Shown: one piece after another, positions 33,883 to 42,165 of the stretch
Position numbering within the stretch: the first letter of the stretch is position 1
How the letters are laid out: each line of letters opens with the position of its first letter
Source: an uncultured Oscillospiraceae bacterium
Lineage (GTDB): Bacteria > Bacillota > Clostridia > Oscillospirales > Oscillospiraceae
Direction of reading: 5' to 3'
Length of the DNA: 64,000 nucleotides
NCBI GenBank assembly: GCA_934622035.1
Contig: CAKTVG010000009.1
Location: 19,964 to 83,963, forward strand
Translations under genes and position numbers: made by a program
The notes under the pieces: model-generated
Told to the model about the DNA's origin: nothing
Databases searched by the model: none
The model's input: only the letters and a program-made list of their open reading frames with translations

Positions 33883-34620
33883 TCAGAAGGAGAGAAAAGC
33901 TCCGCTGACCCAGCCGATGAGGCCGTCGTAGCTGACGGAGTTCCACTCCCCGTAGGTGCCGAGCACGCTGACCGCAGCGCCGTTTGGAAGGGATGCAAGC
34001 ACCGGCCCGGAGGCGGAGGGCGCGCCGCGCAGATTGAGCGTGCCGCTCTGCACCGTGACCGTCGCCTCCCGCGCCGGACGCGGCGCGAGCAGCGGCAGGC
34101 CGAAATATTCCGTGACGGAGAGGGAGAGACTTCGCGCGATGGCAAGCAGATTGTTCTCGATCCAGAGCGCATCGTCCAGATTGTCGTGATAGCCCAGCTC
34201 CGCCAGCACGGCGGGGGCCTTCGTGCGCCGCACCTCCGCAATGGCGGTGGTTGCCAGCGCACGTACCCTGTCCGGCAGGGGATAAATCTCCCGGAGATTA
34301 TCCACAATGATCTCGGCCATGCGCAGGCCGTTCAGGCTTGGGGTATAATAATAGATGTCGATGCCGCGCACCTGCCCGGAGACGGCCTCCGGCGCGGCGT
34401 TGCTGTGCAGGGCGAGATGGAAGTCATAATTCCCCGCGTTTGAGGCGCGGATGGAGTCGCCCACGGTCCCCTCGGGATCGTTGCGGGTGACGTTGATGCC
34501 GGAGACCTGCAAATAGGGAACCATGAGGTCGGCAAGGCGGTTCATCCAATACTCCTCGTTGCCGCCGGTGACATAGGGGTTGTATTCCTGCGTGGAAGGG
34601 CTTAAAAATAGAAATGGCAT
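33883..34620 (-). CDS. N-acetylmuramoyl-L-alanine amidase with SH3b domain
   Basis: Cuts the bond between muramic acid and the peptide stem. The 245 residues have an Amidase_3 domain (~1-170) with HLALHSNAAPE (zinc His), an Asp/Glu-rich AVLAELGYHDNLDDA segment with the catalytic Glu, and a C-terminal bacterial SH3 domain (VQSGTLNLRGAPSASGPVL to GLIGWVSGAFL). No signal peptide is present, as in mother-cell lysis or phage-derived amidases. ATG at 34620 follows CAGGAGGAA. It stands alone between divergent and co-directional genes. Confidence 0.85.
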   Translation of the reverse strand: MPFLFLSPSTQEYNPYVTGGNEEYWMNRLADLMVPYLQVSGINVTRNDPEGTVGDSIRASNAGNYDFHLALHSNAAPEAVSGQVRGIDIYYYTPSLNGLRMAEIIVDNLREIYPLPDRVRALATTAIAEVRRTKAPAVLAELGYHDNLDDALWIENNLLAIARSLSLSVTEYFGLPLLAPRPAREATVTVQSGTLNLRGAPSASGPVLASLPNGAAVSVLGTYGEWNSVSYDGLIGWVSGAFLSF

Positions 34621-34693
34621 GGCAATTCCTCCTGTTTTTCCCCATGCTATGCGAAATTTGCGGAATTGGTTCGCGTTTCCGGGAGAATTTCGG

Positions 34694-34722
34694 TTGCAGG
34701 CACGAAAGAAGTGTGATATGAT
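34694..34722 (+). promoter_or_regulatory. Promoter of the exonuclease-mutY unit
   Basis: TTGCAG at 34694-34699, 17-base spacer, TATGAT at 34717-34722. Confidence 0.65.
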
Positions 34723-34756
34723 AAAAGATAGACAACCGACGGGAGAGAGAAACGAC

Positions 34757-35734
34757 ATGCAGTTTATCGTTTTGGATATGGAATGGAACCAGCCGTGGCC
34801 CGGCTCTTACGCGGCGCAGAAGGTGCTGCCGGTGCAGATTCACGGTGAGATCATTCAGATCGGCGCGGTCCGCCTGCTGGAGGACGGCACGGTTGCGGAC
34901 GAGTTTCAGGTGCTGATCCGCCCGAAGTACTACAAAAAACTGAACAGCCGCGTCTCCAAGCTCACGGGGCTGCGCGACGCGCAGCTGCGCGAGCAGGGAC
35001 TTCCCTTCCCGGAGGCGCTTGAGCGCTTCCGCGCGTGGATCGACGGCGAATGCGTTTTCCTCACCTGGGGCTTTGACGACATCCGCGTGCTGGAGGACAA
35101 TATTCTGCTGCACGGCGGCGAGCCGGACTGGATCACGCACTGGTACAATGCGCAGATGATTTTTAACGCGCAGACCGGCACGGGCTCCTCGCAGAAATCG
35201 CTCTCGAGCGCGCTGGAGCTGCTGCACATCGAGCCGAGCCGCCCGGCGCACGACGCCCTCGGCGACGCGTATCACACGGCGCTGATTTGCAGTCGACTGG
35301 ATATGCAGAAGGGCATGGCGGAATATGCCGCTGCGGTGCGCAGCCATGCGGACGGCTTCCATGGCAAGCCGCCGGAGGGCTGCATCAGCCGGACGGTTTT
35401 CCGCGGCTATGAGGATAAGGACGCCGCCATGGGCGCGATGATCAAGCAGGACACGCACTGCCCGCAGTGCGGCAAGAAAATGCGCAGCGGGCGCTGGATT
35501 TCGCAGGAGGGACGGCGCTATATGTCCATGGCGGACTGCCCGGAGCACGGACGCTATCTCATTCGCGTGCGCATGACAAAGGATGACGACGGCACGCTGC
35601 GCGTCAGCCGGCTGGTCTACGAGGGCGCGTCGGAAGCGGCTCGCCGCTTTGACGAAATTGCCGCGGAGAAAAAGAAAAACGCCCCCGCGCGCCGCCGCAG
35701 AAGACGCCGCAAGGAGACGAAGGATGAAGCTTGA
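34757..35734 (+). CDS. DEDD-type 3'-5' exonuclease
   Basis: 325-aa protein of the RNase T/DnaQ group. The four acidic residues fall in FIVLDMEWNQ (ExoI, D-x-E), WGFDDIRVLEDN (ExoII) and PAHDALGDAYHTALIC (ExoIII, with D and H). After residue ~215 comes a HCPQCGKKMR zinc-like pair and an Arg/Lys-rich tail (RRRRRRR). The tail is encoded where the gene overlaps the start of mutY by 11 bases. ATG at 34757 follows GGGAGAGA. It may process RNA or DNA; the substrate is not known. Confidence 0.85.
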   Translation: MQFIVLDMEWNQPWPGSYAAQKVLPVQIHGEIIQIGAVRLLEDGTVADEFQVLIRPKYYKKLNSRVSKLTGLRDAQLREQGLPFPEALERFRAWIDGECVFLTWGFDDIRVLEDNILLHGGEPDWITHWYNAQMIFNAQTGTGSSQKSLSSALELLHIEPSRPAHDALGDAYHTALICSRLDMQKGMAEYAAAVRSHADGFHGKPPEGCISRTVFRGYEDKDAAMGAMIKQDTHCPQCGKKMRSGRWISQEGRRYMSMADCPEHGRYLIRVRMTKDDDGTLRVSRLVYEGASEAARRFDEIAAEKKKNAPARRRRRRRKETKDEA

Positions 35735-36746
35735 GCCGCTGCCGGAGCTGCTTTTGCCGTGGTTTGCGGCAAATCGCCGCGACCTGCCCTGGCGGCGTGA
35801 CCGCGAGCCCTACCATGTCTGGGTGTCGGAGATCATGCTCCAGCAGACACGGGTGGAGGCGGTGCGCGGCTATTACGAGCGCTTTTTGCAGAGCCTGCCC
35901 ACGGTCTTCGCGCTGGCGGAGGCACCGGAGGACAGGCTTTTCAAGCTCTGGGAGGGGCTGGGCTATTACAGCCGCGCGAGAAATCTGCAAAAGGCGGCGC
36001 GGGTGATCGTGCAGAGCGGCGGCGAATTCCCGCGCAGCTACGTGGGCATGCTTGCGCTGCCGGGTGTCGGGCCGTATACCGCCGGGGCCGTCTGCTCGAT
36101 CTGCTTTGAGCTGCCCACGCCCGCCGTGGACGGAAACGTCCTGCGCGTGATCAGCCGTCTTGCGGCGCTGGAGGCGCCGGTGACGGAGGAGAAGACAAAG
36201 CAGACCGTCACGCAGGCGCTGGCGGAGGTCTATCCCGCCGGGCACTGCGGCAATTTTACGCAGGCGCTGATGGAGCTGGGCGCGACGGTGTGCCTGCCGA
36301 ACGGCGAGCCGCGCTGCGAGGTCTGCCCGCTTGCGGCGCTGTGCGCTGCCAGAGCGGCCGGGACGCAGCGGCGCTATCCCGCCAAGGCGGCGAAAAAGCC
36401 GCGCAGGCGCGAGGAGCGCACGGTGCTTCTTCTGCGCTGTGAGGGAAGGCTTGCTCTCTGCCGGCGTCCGGAGAAGGGGCTGCTTGCGGGGCTCTGGCAG
36501 CTGCCGGATGTTCCCGGCACGCTGGATGCCGCGCAGGCGCTGGCGCTGGCGGCGCAGTGGGGCGTGCGGCCCACGGGTATTGAAAAATCCGTGCATCGGA
36601 CGCATATTTTCACGCATGTGCAGTGGGAAATGACGGGCTATTATCTCGACTGCGCCGCGTGCGGCGGGGATTTTTCCTGGGCGGAGGCGCAGGAGCTGGA
36701 GGAGAGATTCGGCCTGCCCACGGCCTACCGGCAATTTCTTGAATGA
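35724..36746 (+). CDS. mutY: A/G-specific adenine glycosylase MutY
   Basis: Removes adenine paired with 8-oxoguanine. The 340-aa protein has the HhH-GPD region with LPGVGPYTAGAVCS and the catalytic Asp in PAVDGNVLRV, the 4Fe-4S ligands in CEVCPLAALC with an earlier Cys (VCLPNGEPRC), and a C-terminal Nudix-like domain that reads 8-oxoG (FTHVQWEMTGYYLD). ATG at 35724 follows AAGGAGA within the exonuclease gene's end. Confidence 0.95.
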   Translation: MKLEPLPELLLPWFAANRRDLPWRRDREPYHVWVSEIMLQQTRVEAVRGYYERFLQSLPTVFALAEAPEDRLFKLWEGLGYYSRARNLQKAARVIVQSGGEFPRSYVGMLALPGVGPYTAGAVCSICFELPTPAVDGNVLRVISRLAALEAPVTEEKTKQTVTQALAEVYPAGHCGNFTQALMELGATVCLPNGEPRCEVCPLAALCAARAAGTQRRYPAKAAKKPRRREERTVLLLRCEGRLALCRRPEKGLLAGLWQLPDVPGTLDAAQALALAAQWGVRPTGIEKSVHRTHIFTHVQWEMTGYYLDCAACGGDFSWAEAQELEERFGLPTAYRQFLE

Positions 36747-36751
36747 ATGAC

Positions 36752-36780
36752 TTGCATATTTGCCGGAAAACGGCTATACT
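36752..36780 (+). promoter_or_regulatory. Promoter of the DUF1292 gene
   Basis: TTGCAT at 36752-36757, 17-base spacer, TATACT at 36775-36780. Confidence 0.65.
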
Positions 36781-36812
36781 GAGACTACTACAATACAGGG
36801 AGGTTTTACCCC

Positions 36813-37079
36813 ATGGAAGACAAACGGGCACAGTACGCGGAGGATGAGATCATCGCGTTGGAATTTGACGACGGCAGCAGCTTTGAATGCGGCATTATGG
36901 GCGTGTTCGATCTGGACGACAAGCAGTATATCGCGCTGGAGGCGCTGGACGACTCCGACGACGTGTATCTTTATGGCTATGTCCCGACGGACGACGATTT
37001 CGACCTGCTGGACATCCCGGAGGAGGATTTCGACCGCGTTGCGGCGGAGTTCGACCGCCTGATGGACGAACCGGTCTAA
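36813..37079 (+). CDS. DUF1292-family protein, 88 aa
   Basis: Very acidic small protein. The pattern IIALEFDDGSSFECGIMGVF, DDKQYIALEALDDSDDVYLYGY and a DF.LLDIPEEDFDRV end matches DUF1292, common in Firmicutes (YrzB-like) with unknown role. ATG at 36813 follows GGGAGG. It has its own promoter and terminator. Confidence 0.88.
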   Translation: MEDKRAQYAEDEIIALEFDDGSSFECGIMGVFDLDDKQYIALEALDDSDDVYLYGYVPTDDDFDLLDIPEEDFDRVAAEFDRLMDEPV

Positions 37080-37090
37080 GAGTGAAAAAT

Positions 37091-37135
37091 ACGTCAGCCC
37101 TGCCTGTAAAACCCACAGGCAGGGCTGACGTTTTG
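37091..37135 (+). terminator. Rho-independent terminator
   Basis: Seventeen-bp perfect arms ACGTCAGCCCTGCCTGT and complement, loop AAAACCC, tail TTTTGTT. Confidence 0.9.
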
Positions 37136-37137
37136 TT

Positions 37138-37402
37138 CGGCGGCACGCATGGGCGCCGTTTTGTGGGGTGCAGGTTCAAATTAGAGCCGATTCGTAGGGG
37201 CGTGGCTCTGCCGCGCCCGGTGCAGGCAGTCACAAATTTGAAAATTCTTTTCCGCGGCCACGGCACGCCGTCTGCGCAGCCGTCAGCGACGTAGGAGCGC
37301 TACGGATGCGGCGTGCCCCTTGCGGGTAGGTCCTTCGGATATGGCGGAAATTGGAATCCGCCGTAGGGGCGTGGCTCTGCCGTGCCCGATGCAGGCAGTT
37401 AC
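37138..37402 (+). repeat. Two tandem dispersed repeats, copies 6 and 7
   Basis: CGTAGGGGCGTGGCTCTGCC occurs at about 37,192 and again at 37,362, each followed by a GCCCG(G/A)TGCAGGCAGT(C/T)ACAAATT end. Between them is a GCGGCCACGGCACGCCGT piece. The tract fills the 319-base gap between DUF1292 and the phosphatase; no gene is seen in it. The second copy's end forms the stop region of the phosphatase gene. Confidence 0.8.
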
Positions 37403-37857
37403 AAATTCTGTTGCAGCTCTTGCAGCAGGGCGCGGCAGCCGGCGTCGATGTCGCGCTCGGCGGCAGTGAAATCGCGGGTGTACCACGGGTCGGCGACGTC
37501 GCGCGGGTGGCCGGTGTGGTCGAGCAGGAGGGAGAGCTTTCCCTCCGGGTCGCCGCCGAAGAGCGAAAGCATCGCGCGGCGGTTCTGCGCGTCCATGCCG
37601 ATGATGTAATCATAGCGGGCGTAATCGCTGCGCCGGAGCTGAACGGCGGTTTTGCCCGCGCAGGAGATGCCGCGCTGCTCCAGCAGACGGCGGATGGGCG
37701 GGTAGACCGAGTTGCCGGATTCCTCGTCGGAAATCGCGGCGGAGGCGATGTAAAAATCCTTTTCCAGCCCGGCCTTGCGCACGAGGTCCTTCATCAGGAA
37801 TTCCGCCATCGGACTGCGGCAGATGTTGCCAAGGCAGACGAAGAGAATGGAAATCAT
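37399..37857 (-). CDS. Low-molecular-weight protein-tyrosine phosphatase
   Basis: 152-aa cytosolic phosphatase. P-loop VCLGNICRSPMAE near the N-terminus with the catalytic Cys and Arg (CX5R), and the general-acid Asp in VADPWYTRDF. The last residues LLQELQQNL lie at the edge of a dispersed repeat. It starts 3 bases after the upstream membrane-protein gene. Confidence 0.92.
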   Translation of the reverse strand: MISILFVCLGNICRSPMAEFLMKDLVRKAGLEKDFYIASAAISDEESGNSVYPPIRRLLEQRGISCAGKTAVQLRRSDYARYDYIIGMDAQNRRAMLSLFGGDPEGKLSLLLDHTGHPRDVADPWYTRDFTAAERDIDAGCRALLQELQQNL

Positions 37858-37860
37858 GGC

Positions 37861-38706
37861 TCAGCCCGCCTTGTACGCCTTGCTCAGCAGCATGCCCGCG
37901 ACAAAATTCTTGGCGATGAAGCAGAGCAACGGAAGCACTGAGAAAATACGATAAAAAATACTGAAGTAGTAATCAGGATACAGAGCTTCGGGATACAGGG
38001 CCAGAAACAGCTCTGAACCGTTGAAATAAGGAAGAAAATTGAAGACCTCGAACCCTTTGCCAGCGAAAACCAGTACGATGGCAGCCAGAGCGGCGAGTAG
38101 TTGGATGCCGAAGACGGCATAGCAGACGATGGAGAGCGTCTTGCAGACCTTGCCGCCCTTTCTGGCAAAAATGCAGCACAGAACGGGAAACACAAAAGCA
38201 GTCAACAACTGGTAAATTCCCGTGTCTGAGATAAGTGGCACGCTTTCCCAGAAACCAAATACCATCCTACTCACCACGGCAATTGCTGCCAGCAGGATGG
38301 GAACCCAGCTGCCACTGACGAGCGCGGGCTGTTTGGGCTTGCTGCCGCCGCCGGAGAAAACGGCCTCCGACCCGGCGAAGCCGGTGCGCTGCACGCTGAC
38401 GGTAAACGACGCCGCGTCGCAGTCGGGAATGCCTATGGAAACCTCTCTGCCGAACTGAGCGCCGGGGAGCGCGGCGAGGCCGGAATACTGATAGTCGATC
38501 GAGCGCTGCACGCCGCCCTGCGCACTGAAAACGGTGACGCGAATTTGCACGGCGCTGATCGGGCGTGTGGCGCAGTTTTTCAGCCCAAGCTGCAGGATCA
38601 GGCAGTGCGCCTCATTGTCGCGGAAAAGCGTACCGGATTCCACGCTGACCGGCGCACCGGCGGGCGGCAGCGGCTGTGGAAGAGAATAAAGAACGGAATA
38701 TCTCAT
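37861..38706 (-). CDS. Membrane protein of unknown function, 281 aa
   Basis: An N-terminal soluble domain of ~125 residues (MRYSVLYSLPQPLPPAG, beta-rich, likely immunoglobulin-like) is followed by about four to five membrane helices. ATG at 38706 follows AAGGAGAGG; frame upstream lacks a ribosome site. The soluble part is GC-rich while the membrane part (roughly 37,880-38,280) is lower in GC, so the gene may be a mosaic. Pairing with the phosphatase suggests co-expression only. I recognise no family. Confidence 0.75.
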   Translation of the reverse strand: MRYSVLYSLPQPLPPAGAPVSVESGTLFRDNEAHCLILQLGLKNCATRPISAVQIRVTVFSAQGGVQRSIDYQYSGLAALPGAQFGREVSIGIPDCDAASFTVSVQRTGFAGSEAVFSGGGSKPKQPALVSGSWVPILLAAIAVVSRMVFGFWESVPLISDTGIYQLLTAFVFPVLCCIFARKGGKVCKTLSIVCYAVFGIQLLAALAAIVLVFAGKGFEVFNFLPYFNGSELFLALYPEALYPDYYFSIFYRIFSVLPLLCFIAKNFVAGMLLSKAYKAG

Positions 38707-38852
38707 ATAACCCTCTCCTTCAAATTGATATTCGGGATTTCCTAAGCTAAATTTAGCATAGAATCCCGGAAATAGCAAGCCGAAAAGCATCTGCGCAGAG
38801 AAAACGTGTGCCGGGCGCCCTGCGGCCGCTGTAAGTTTTGACTAACAAACAG

Positions 38853-38868
38853 GTTAGCAGCTGCTAAC
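38853..38868. promoter_or_regulatory. Iron-box 1: perfect 16-bp palindrome
   Basis: GTTAGCAGCTGCTAAC, within a longer imperfect dyad (AAAC..GTTT outside). It lies 57 bases upstream of the feo -35 box. The core is TTAGC-N4-GCTAA. Confidence 0.7.
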
Positions 38869-38924
38869 TGGTTTGTTGACTCTGCCGAAAAAGAAAAGAG
38901 CGGCAAAATTTTGAAAAAAAGTGC

Positions 38925-38953
38925 TTGACAAAAACCCACCGGATGTGTATTCT
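38925..38953 (+). promoter_or_regulatory. Promoter of the feo operon
   Basis: TTGACA at 38925-38930, 17-base spacer, TATTCT at 38948-38953. Transcription would begin near 38,960, at the left edge of iron-box 2. No gene is seen in 38,707-39,034. Confidence 0.75.
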
Positions 38954-38960
38954 ATAGGCG

Positions 38961-38976
38961 GTTAGCGAAAGCTAAC
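38961..38976. promoter_or_regulatory. Iron-box 2 at the transcription start
   Basis: GTTAGC-GAAA-GCTAAC directly after the -10 box; a bound repressor here would block initiation. Confidence 0.7.
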
Positions 38977-38993
38977 CATAGTTCAGCAAAACG

Positions 38994-39009
38994 GTTAGCA
39001 ACTGCTAAT
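38994..39009. promoter_or_regulatory. Iron-box 3 in the feoA leader
   Basis: GTTAGC-AACT-GCTAAT, 33 bases downstream of box 2 (about three helix turns), so both could be bound on one face. Confidence 0.65.
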
Positions 39010-39034
39010 CAAAAGAAAGAAACGAGGGATGACA

Positions 39035-39247
39035 ATGCTGCCGTTAAGTCTGGCGCAAATGGGCGAGGAAAACGTGATCCGGCATGTCAGCGGGAGCCCG
39101 GAGGTCAAGAAGCATCTGGAGGATCTCGGGTTTGTCGTCGGCGGAACCGTGACCGTGGTCAACGCCCTCGGCGGGAATGTGATCGTCAACGTGAAGGAAG
39201 CCCGTGTCGCCATCAGCGAAGAGATGGCGCGGAAAATCATGGTGTGA
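39035..39247 (+). CDS. feoA: FeoA-domain protein (first copy)
   Basis: 70-aa SH3-like protein that supports FeoB ferrous iron uptake. MLPLSLAQMGEENVIRHVSG start, LEDLGFVVGGTVTVVNALGGNVIVNV core and REMARKIMV-like end fit FeoA. ATG at 39035 lies 6 bases after GAGGG; the ATG two codons earlier is too close to it. Confidence 0.9.
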   Translation: MLPLSLAQMGEENVIRHVSGSPEVKKHLEDLGFVVGGTVTVVNALGGNVIVNVKEARVAISEEMARKIMV

Positions 39248-39293
39248 CGGCATTGCGGTGCCTTGTGCATATTTCAAAAAGGAGGAGAACGGA

Positions 39294-39515
39294 ATGAAAA
39301 CTCTCAGAGAGACAAAGATCGGCGAGACCGTCAAGGTCGTGAAGCTCCACGGCGAGGGTGCGGTCAAGCGCCGCATCATGGACATGGGCCTGACGAAGGG
39401 CGTCGAGGTTTATGTCCGTAAGGTCGCTCCGCTCGGAGATCCCGTTGAGGTCACGGTGCGCGGCTATGAGCTTTCCCTCCGCAAGGCGGATGCGGAAATG
39501 ATCGAGGTTGAGTAA
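39294..39515 (+). CDS. feoA: FeoA-domain protein (second copy)
   Basis: 73-aa FeoA: MKTLRETKIGETVKVVKLHG, RRIMDMGLTKGVEVYVRKVAPLG and VTVRGYELSLRKADAEMIEV are textbook FeoA positions. ATG follows AAGGAGGAGA. Two FeoA copies before FeoB are common in clostridia. Confidence 0.93.
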   Translation: MKTLRETKIGETVKVVKLHGEGAVKRRIMDMGLTKGVEVYVRKVAPLGDPVEVTVRGYELSLRKADAEMIEVE

Positions 39516-39540
39516 GACCTCAAATGATAATGCACGCTGG

Positions 39541-39554
39541 TTAGCAGCTGCTAA
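39541..39554. promoter_or_regulatory. Iron-box 4 between feoA and feoB
   Basis: TTAGCAGCTGCTAA, identical to the core of box 1, 25 bases before the feoB start. It may control an internal promoter or block elongation. Confidence 0.65.
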
Positions 39555-39578
39555 TGATTGAAAGAGAGGATTGTTGAT

Positions 39579-42077
39579 ATGGATCTGCGAATTGCCCTTG
39601 CGGGCAACCCGAACAGCGGCAAAACGACCCTGTTCAATGCGCTGACCGGTTCGAACCAGTTCGTCGGCAACTGGCCGGGCGTCACGGTCGAGAAAAAGGA
39701 AGGCAAGCTCAAGAAGCATGACGGCGTCGTCATCACCGACCTTCCCGGCATTTATTCCCTGTCCCCCTACACGCTCGAAGAGGTCGTTGCAAGAAACTAC
39801 CTGATCGGCGAGCGCCCCGATGCCATCCTGAACATCATCGACGGCACCAACCTGGAGCGTAACCTCTACCTGACCACCCAGCTCACCGAGCTTGGCATTC
39901 CGGTTGTCGTCGCCATCAACATGATGGATATCGTCAAGAAGAACGGCGATAAGATCGACACCCAGGAGCTGGCCCGTCAGCTTGGCTGCAAGGTCGTGGA
40001 GATTTCTGCACTGAAGGGCACGGGCGTCATGGAAGCGGCCGAGGCTGCCTTCCACGCTGCAAAGAACAGCAAGACCGTCCCGCAGCACACCTTCTCCGGC
40101 TGCGTGGAGCATGCCATTGCCCATATCGAGGAGGCTGCCGTACATAACCTTCCCGAGGAGCAGCAGCGCTGGTACGCGATCAAGATCTTTGAACGCGACG
40201 ACAAGGTGCTCTCCGGTCTGAACATCGACCAGGCGACGCTGGCGCACATCGAAAAGGACATCAAGGCCGCCGAGGCCGAGATGGACGACGATGCAGAGTC
40301 CATCATCACCAATGAAAGATACATTTATATCGGCACCATCATCAAGGCCTGTTACAAGAAAAAGAACGTCGGCAAGCTGAGCGTGTCCGATAAGATCGAC
40401 CGTGTGGTCACGAACCGCTGGCTGGGTCTGCCGATCTTCGCGGTCGTTATGTTCCTGGTCTACTGGGTGGCCATGGTTGCCGTCGGCGCTCCCGCGACCG
40501 ACTGGGCAAACGACGGCCTGTTCGGCGACGGCTGGCACCTGTTCGGCATCGACGGCGGCTACGGCGACCTGTCTGAGGAATACGGCGATGCGATGAACGC
40601 GGCGCTGGCCTACTATCCGGAGCTGGATGTGGAAGCGGACGACTTTGACGCCGCCGCAGCTCTTGCGGCGATGAAGGAGGTTCCTGCGACCGAGAAGTCC
40701 GCAACCGTCGAGGTTGAGGATGAGGAAACGCTCGCAGTGGACGATATGACCGTTTACTATGACACCATCCCCGCGGACGCGGATGAGGATTCCACCATCG
40801 GCATGACCTATGTGGATGCCATCTCCTTCTTTGAAGAGAATGGCTTTGACGAGCCGGATCCCGCAGACTACGGCGTTTGGGTCCCCGGCGTTCCCGTTCT
40901 GGTCGGCAACCTGCTGGAAAAGGCGGGCGCAGCCGAATGGCTCAGCGGCCTGATCCTGGACGGCATCGTCGCCGGTGTCGGCGCGGTTCTGGGCTTTGTT
41001 CCCCAGATGCTCGTTCTGTTCCTGATGCTCGCGTTCCTCGAGGCCTGCGGCTATATGTCCCGTATCGCCTTCGTTCTGGACCGTGTGTTCCGTAAGTTCG
41101 GCCTGTCCGGCAAGTCCTTCATCCCGATGCTCATCGGCGTCGGCTGCGGCGTTCCGGGCGTTATGGCCTCGCGTACCATTGAAAACGAGCGTGACCGCCG
41201 CATGACGATCATGACCACCACCTTCATTCCCTGCGGTGCAAAGGTTCCGTTCATCGGCATGATCGCAGGCGCACTGTTCGGCGGCAGCGCTCTGGTTTCC
41301 ACCTCCGCTTACTTCATTGGCATGGCTGCAATCATTGTCTCCGGCATCATGCTGAAGAAGACCAAGATGTTCTCCGGCGAGCCTGCTCCCTTCGTTATGG
41401 AGCTGCCGGCTTACCACTGGCCGACCCTCGGCAACGTTCTCCGCTCCATGTGGGAGCGCGGCTGGTCCTTCATCAAGAAGGCCGGCACCATCATCCTTCT
41501 GTCCACCATCTTTGTCTGGTTCACCACCTATTTCGGCTGGGCCTCCGACGGCTTCCGTATGCTCTCCGAGGAAGAGATCGACTGCTCCATCCTCGCCAAG
41601 ATCGGCGGCGTGATTGCCTGGATCTTCAAGCCGCTCGGCTGGGGCAACTGGCAGGCAGCCGTGGCCTCCATCACGGGCCTCGTCGCTAAGGAAAATATCG
41701 TCGGTACGCTGGGCATCCTCTATGCCGGTGCTGAGGGCACGACGGTTTACCAGAACATCGCCAACGCCTTCACCGGCATCACCGGCTACAGCTTCCTCGT
41801 GTTCAACCTCCTGTGCGCTCCGTGCTTCGCAGCCATCGGCGCCATCAAGCGCGAGATGAACAGCCAGAAGTGGACCTGGTTCGCCATCGCCTATCAGTGC
41901 GGCTTTGCTTACTGCATCGCCCTGATGGTCAACCAGTTCGGCAAGATCTTCGTCGGCAGCCCGAACGTCATCGGCCTGATCTTCTCCGTCGCTATCCTGG
42001 CGGGCATGATCTACATGCTGGTCCGTCCGTACAAGGAAGCAACCAAGCTGACCACCAAGGTCAAGGTTACGAAGTAA
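39579..42077 (+). CDS. feoB: Ferrous iron transporter FeoB with a large acidic insert
   Basis: 832 aa. The N-terminal GTPase has G1 GNPNSGKTT (9-17), G3 DLPGIYSLSPYTLEE and G4 NMMD. The membrane part has the two Gate motifs (MLIGVGCGVPGVMASRTIEN and a CAPCFAAIGAIKREM segment). Between the first and second membrane helices, residues ~303-430, is an extra acidic extracytoplasmic stretch rich in Asp, Glu and Tyr (YGDAMNAALAYYPELDVEAD and similar) that standard FeoB lacks or has much shorter. ATG at 39579 follows AGAGAGGA. Iron-box 4 lies just upstream. Confidence 0.95.
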   Translation: MDLRIALAGNPNSGKTTLFNALTGSNQFVGNWPGVTVEKKEGKLKKHDGVVITDLPGIYSLSPYTLEEVVARNYLIGERPDAILNIIDGTNLERNLYLTTQLTELGIPVVVAINMMDIVKKNGDKIDTQELARQLGCKVVEISALKGTGVMEAAEAAFHAAKNSKTVPQHTFSGCVEHAIAHIEEAAVHNLPEEQQRWYAIKIFERDDKVLSGLNIDQATLAHIEKDIKAAEAEMDDDAESIITNERYIYIGTIIKACYKKKNVGKLSVSDKIDRVVTNRWLGLPIFAVVMFLVYWVAMVAVGAPATDWANDGLFGDGWHLFGIDGGYGDLSEEYGDAMNAALAYYPELDVEADDFDAAAALAAMKEVPATEKSATVEVEDEETLAVDDMTVYYDTIPADADEDSTIGMTYVDAISFFEENGFDEPDPADYGVWVPGVPVLVGNLLEKAGAAEWLSGLILDGIVAGVGAVLGFVPQMLVLFLMLAFLEACGYMSRIAFVLDRVFRKFGLSGKSFIPMLIGVGCGVPGVMASRTIENERDRRMTIMTTTFIPCGAKVPFIGMIAGALFGGSALVSTSAYFIGMAAIIVSGIMLKKTKMFSGEPAPFVMELPAYHWPTLGNVLRSMWERGWSFIKKAGTIILLSTIFVWFTTYFGWASDGFRMLSEEEIDCSILAKIGGVIAWIFKPLGWGNWQAAVASITGLVAKENIVGTLGILYAGAEGTTVYQNIANAFTGITGYSFLVFNLLCAPCFAAIGAIKREMNSQKWTWFAIAYQCGFAYCIALMVNQFGKIFVGSPNVIGLIFSVAILAGMIYMLVRPYKEATKLTTKVKVTK

Positions 42078-42104
42078 GCTCCTGTAACAAAACGTAGGTA
42101 TGCC

Positions 42105-42133
42105 CCGATTCGGGCCGCACCGGCCCGGATCGG
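42105..42133 (+). terminator. Intercistronic hairpin after feoB
   Basis: Thirteen-bp stem (CCGATTCGGGCCG / CGGCCCGGATCGG, one wobble), loop CAC, no T run. It may stabilise feoB mRNA or reduce read-through. Confidence 0.5.
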
Positions 42134-42165
42134 AGCCAACCAATAGAAGAAAGGAGTCGGTTTTT

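Noticed and set aside
37138..37402. CRISPR array in the tandem repeat tract
   Set aside because: Only two copies, long and imperfect, without regular spacers; the same unit is scattered elsewhere.
39237..42143. A 968-codon open frame antisense to feoB
   Set aside because: Low-information Asp/His/Gly-rich translation opposite a gene with clear GTPase and gate motifs.
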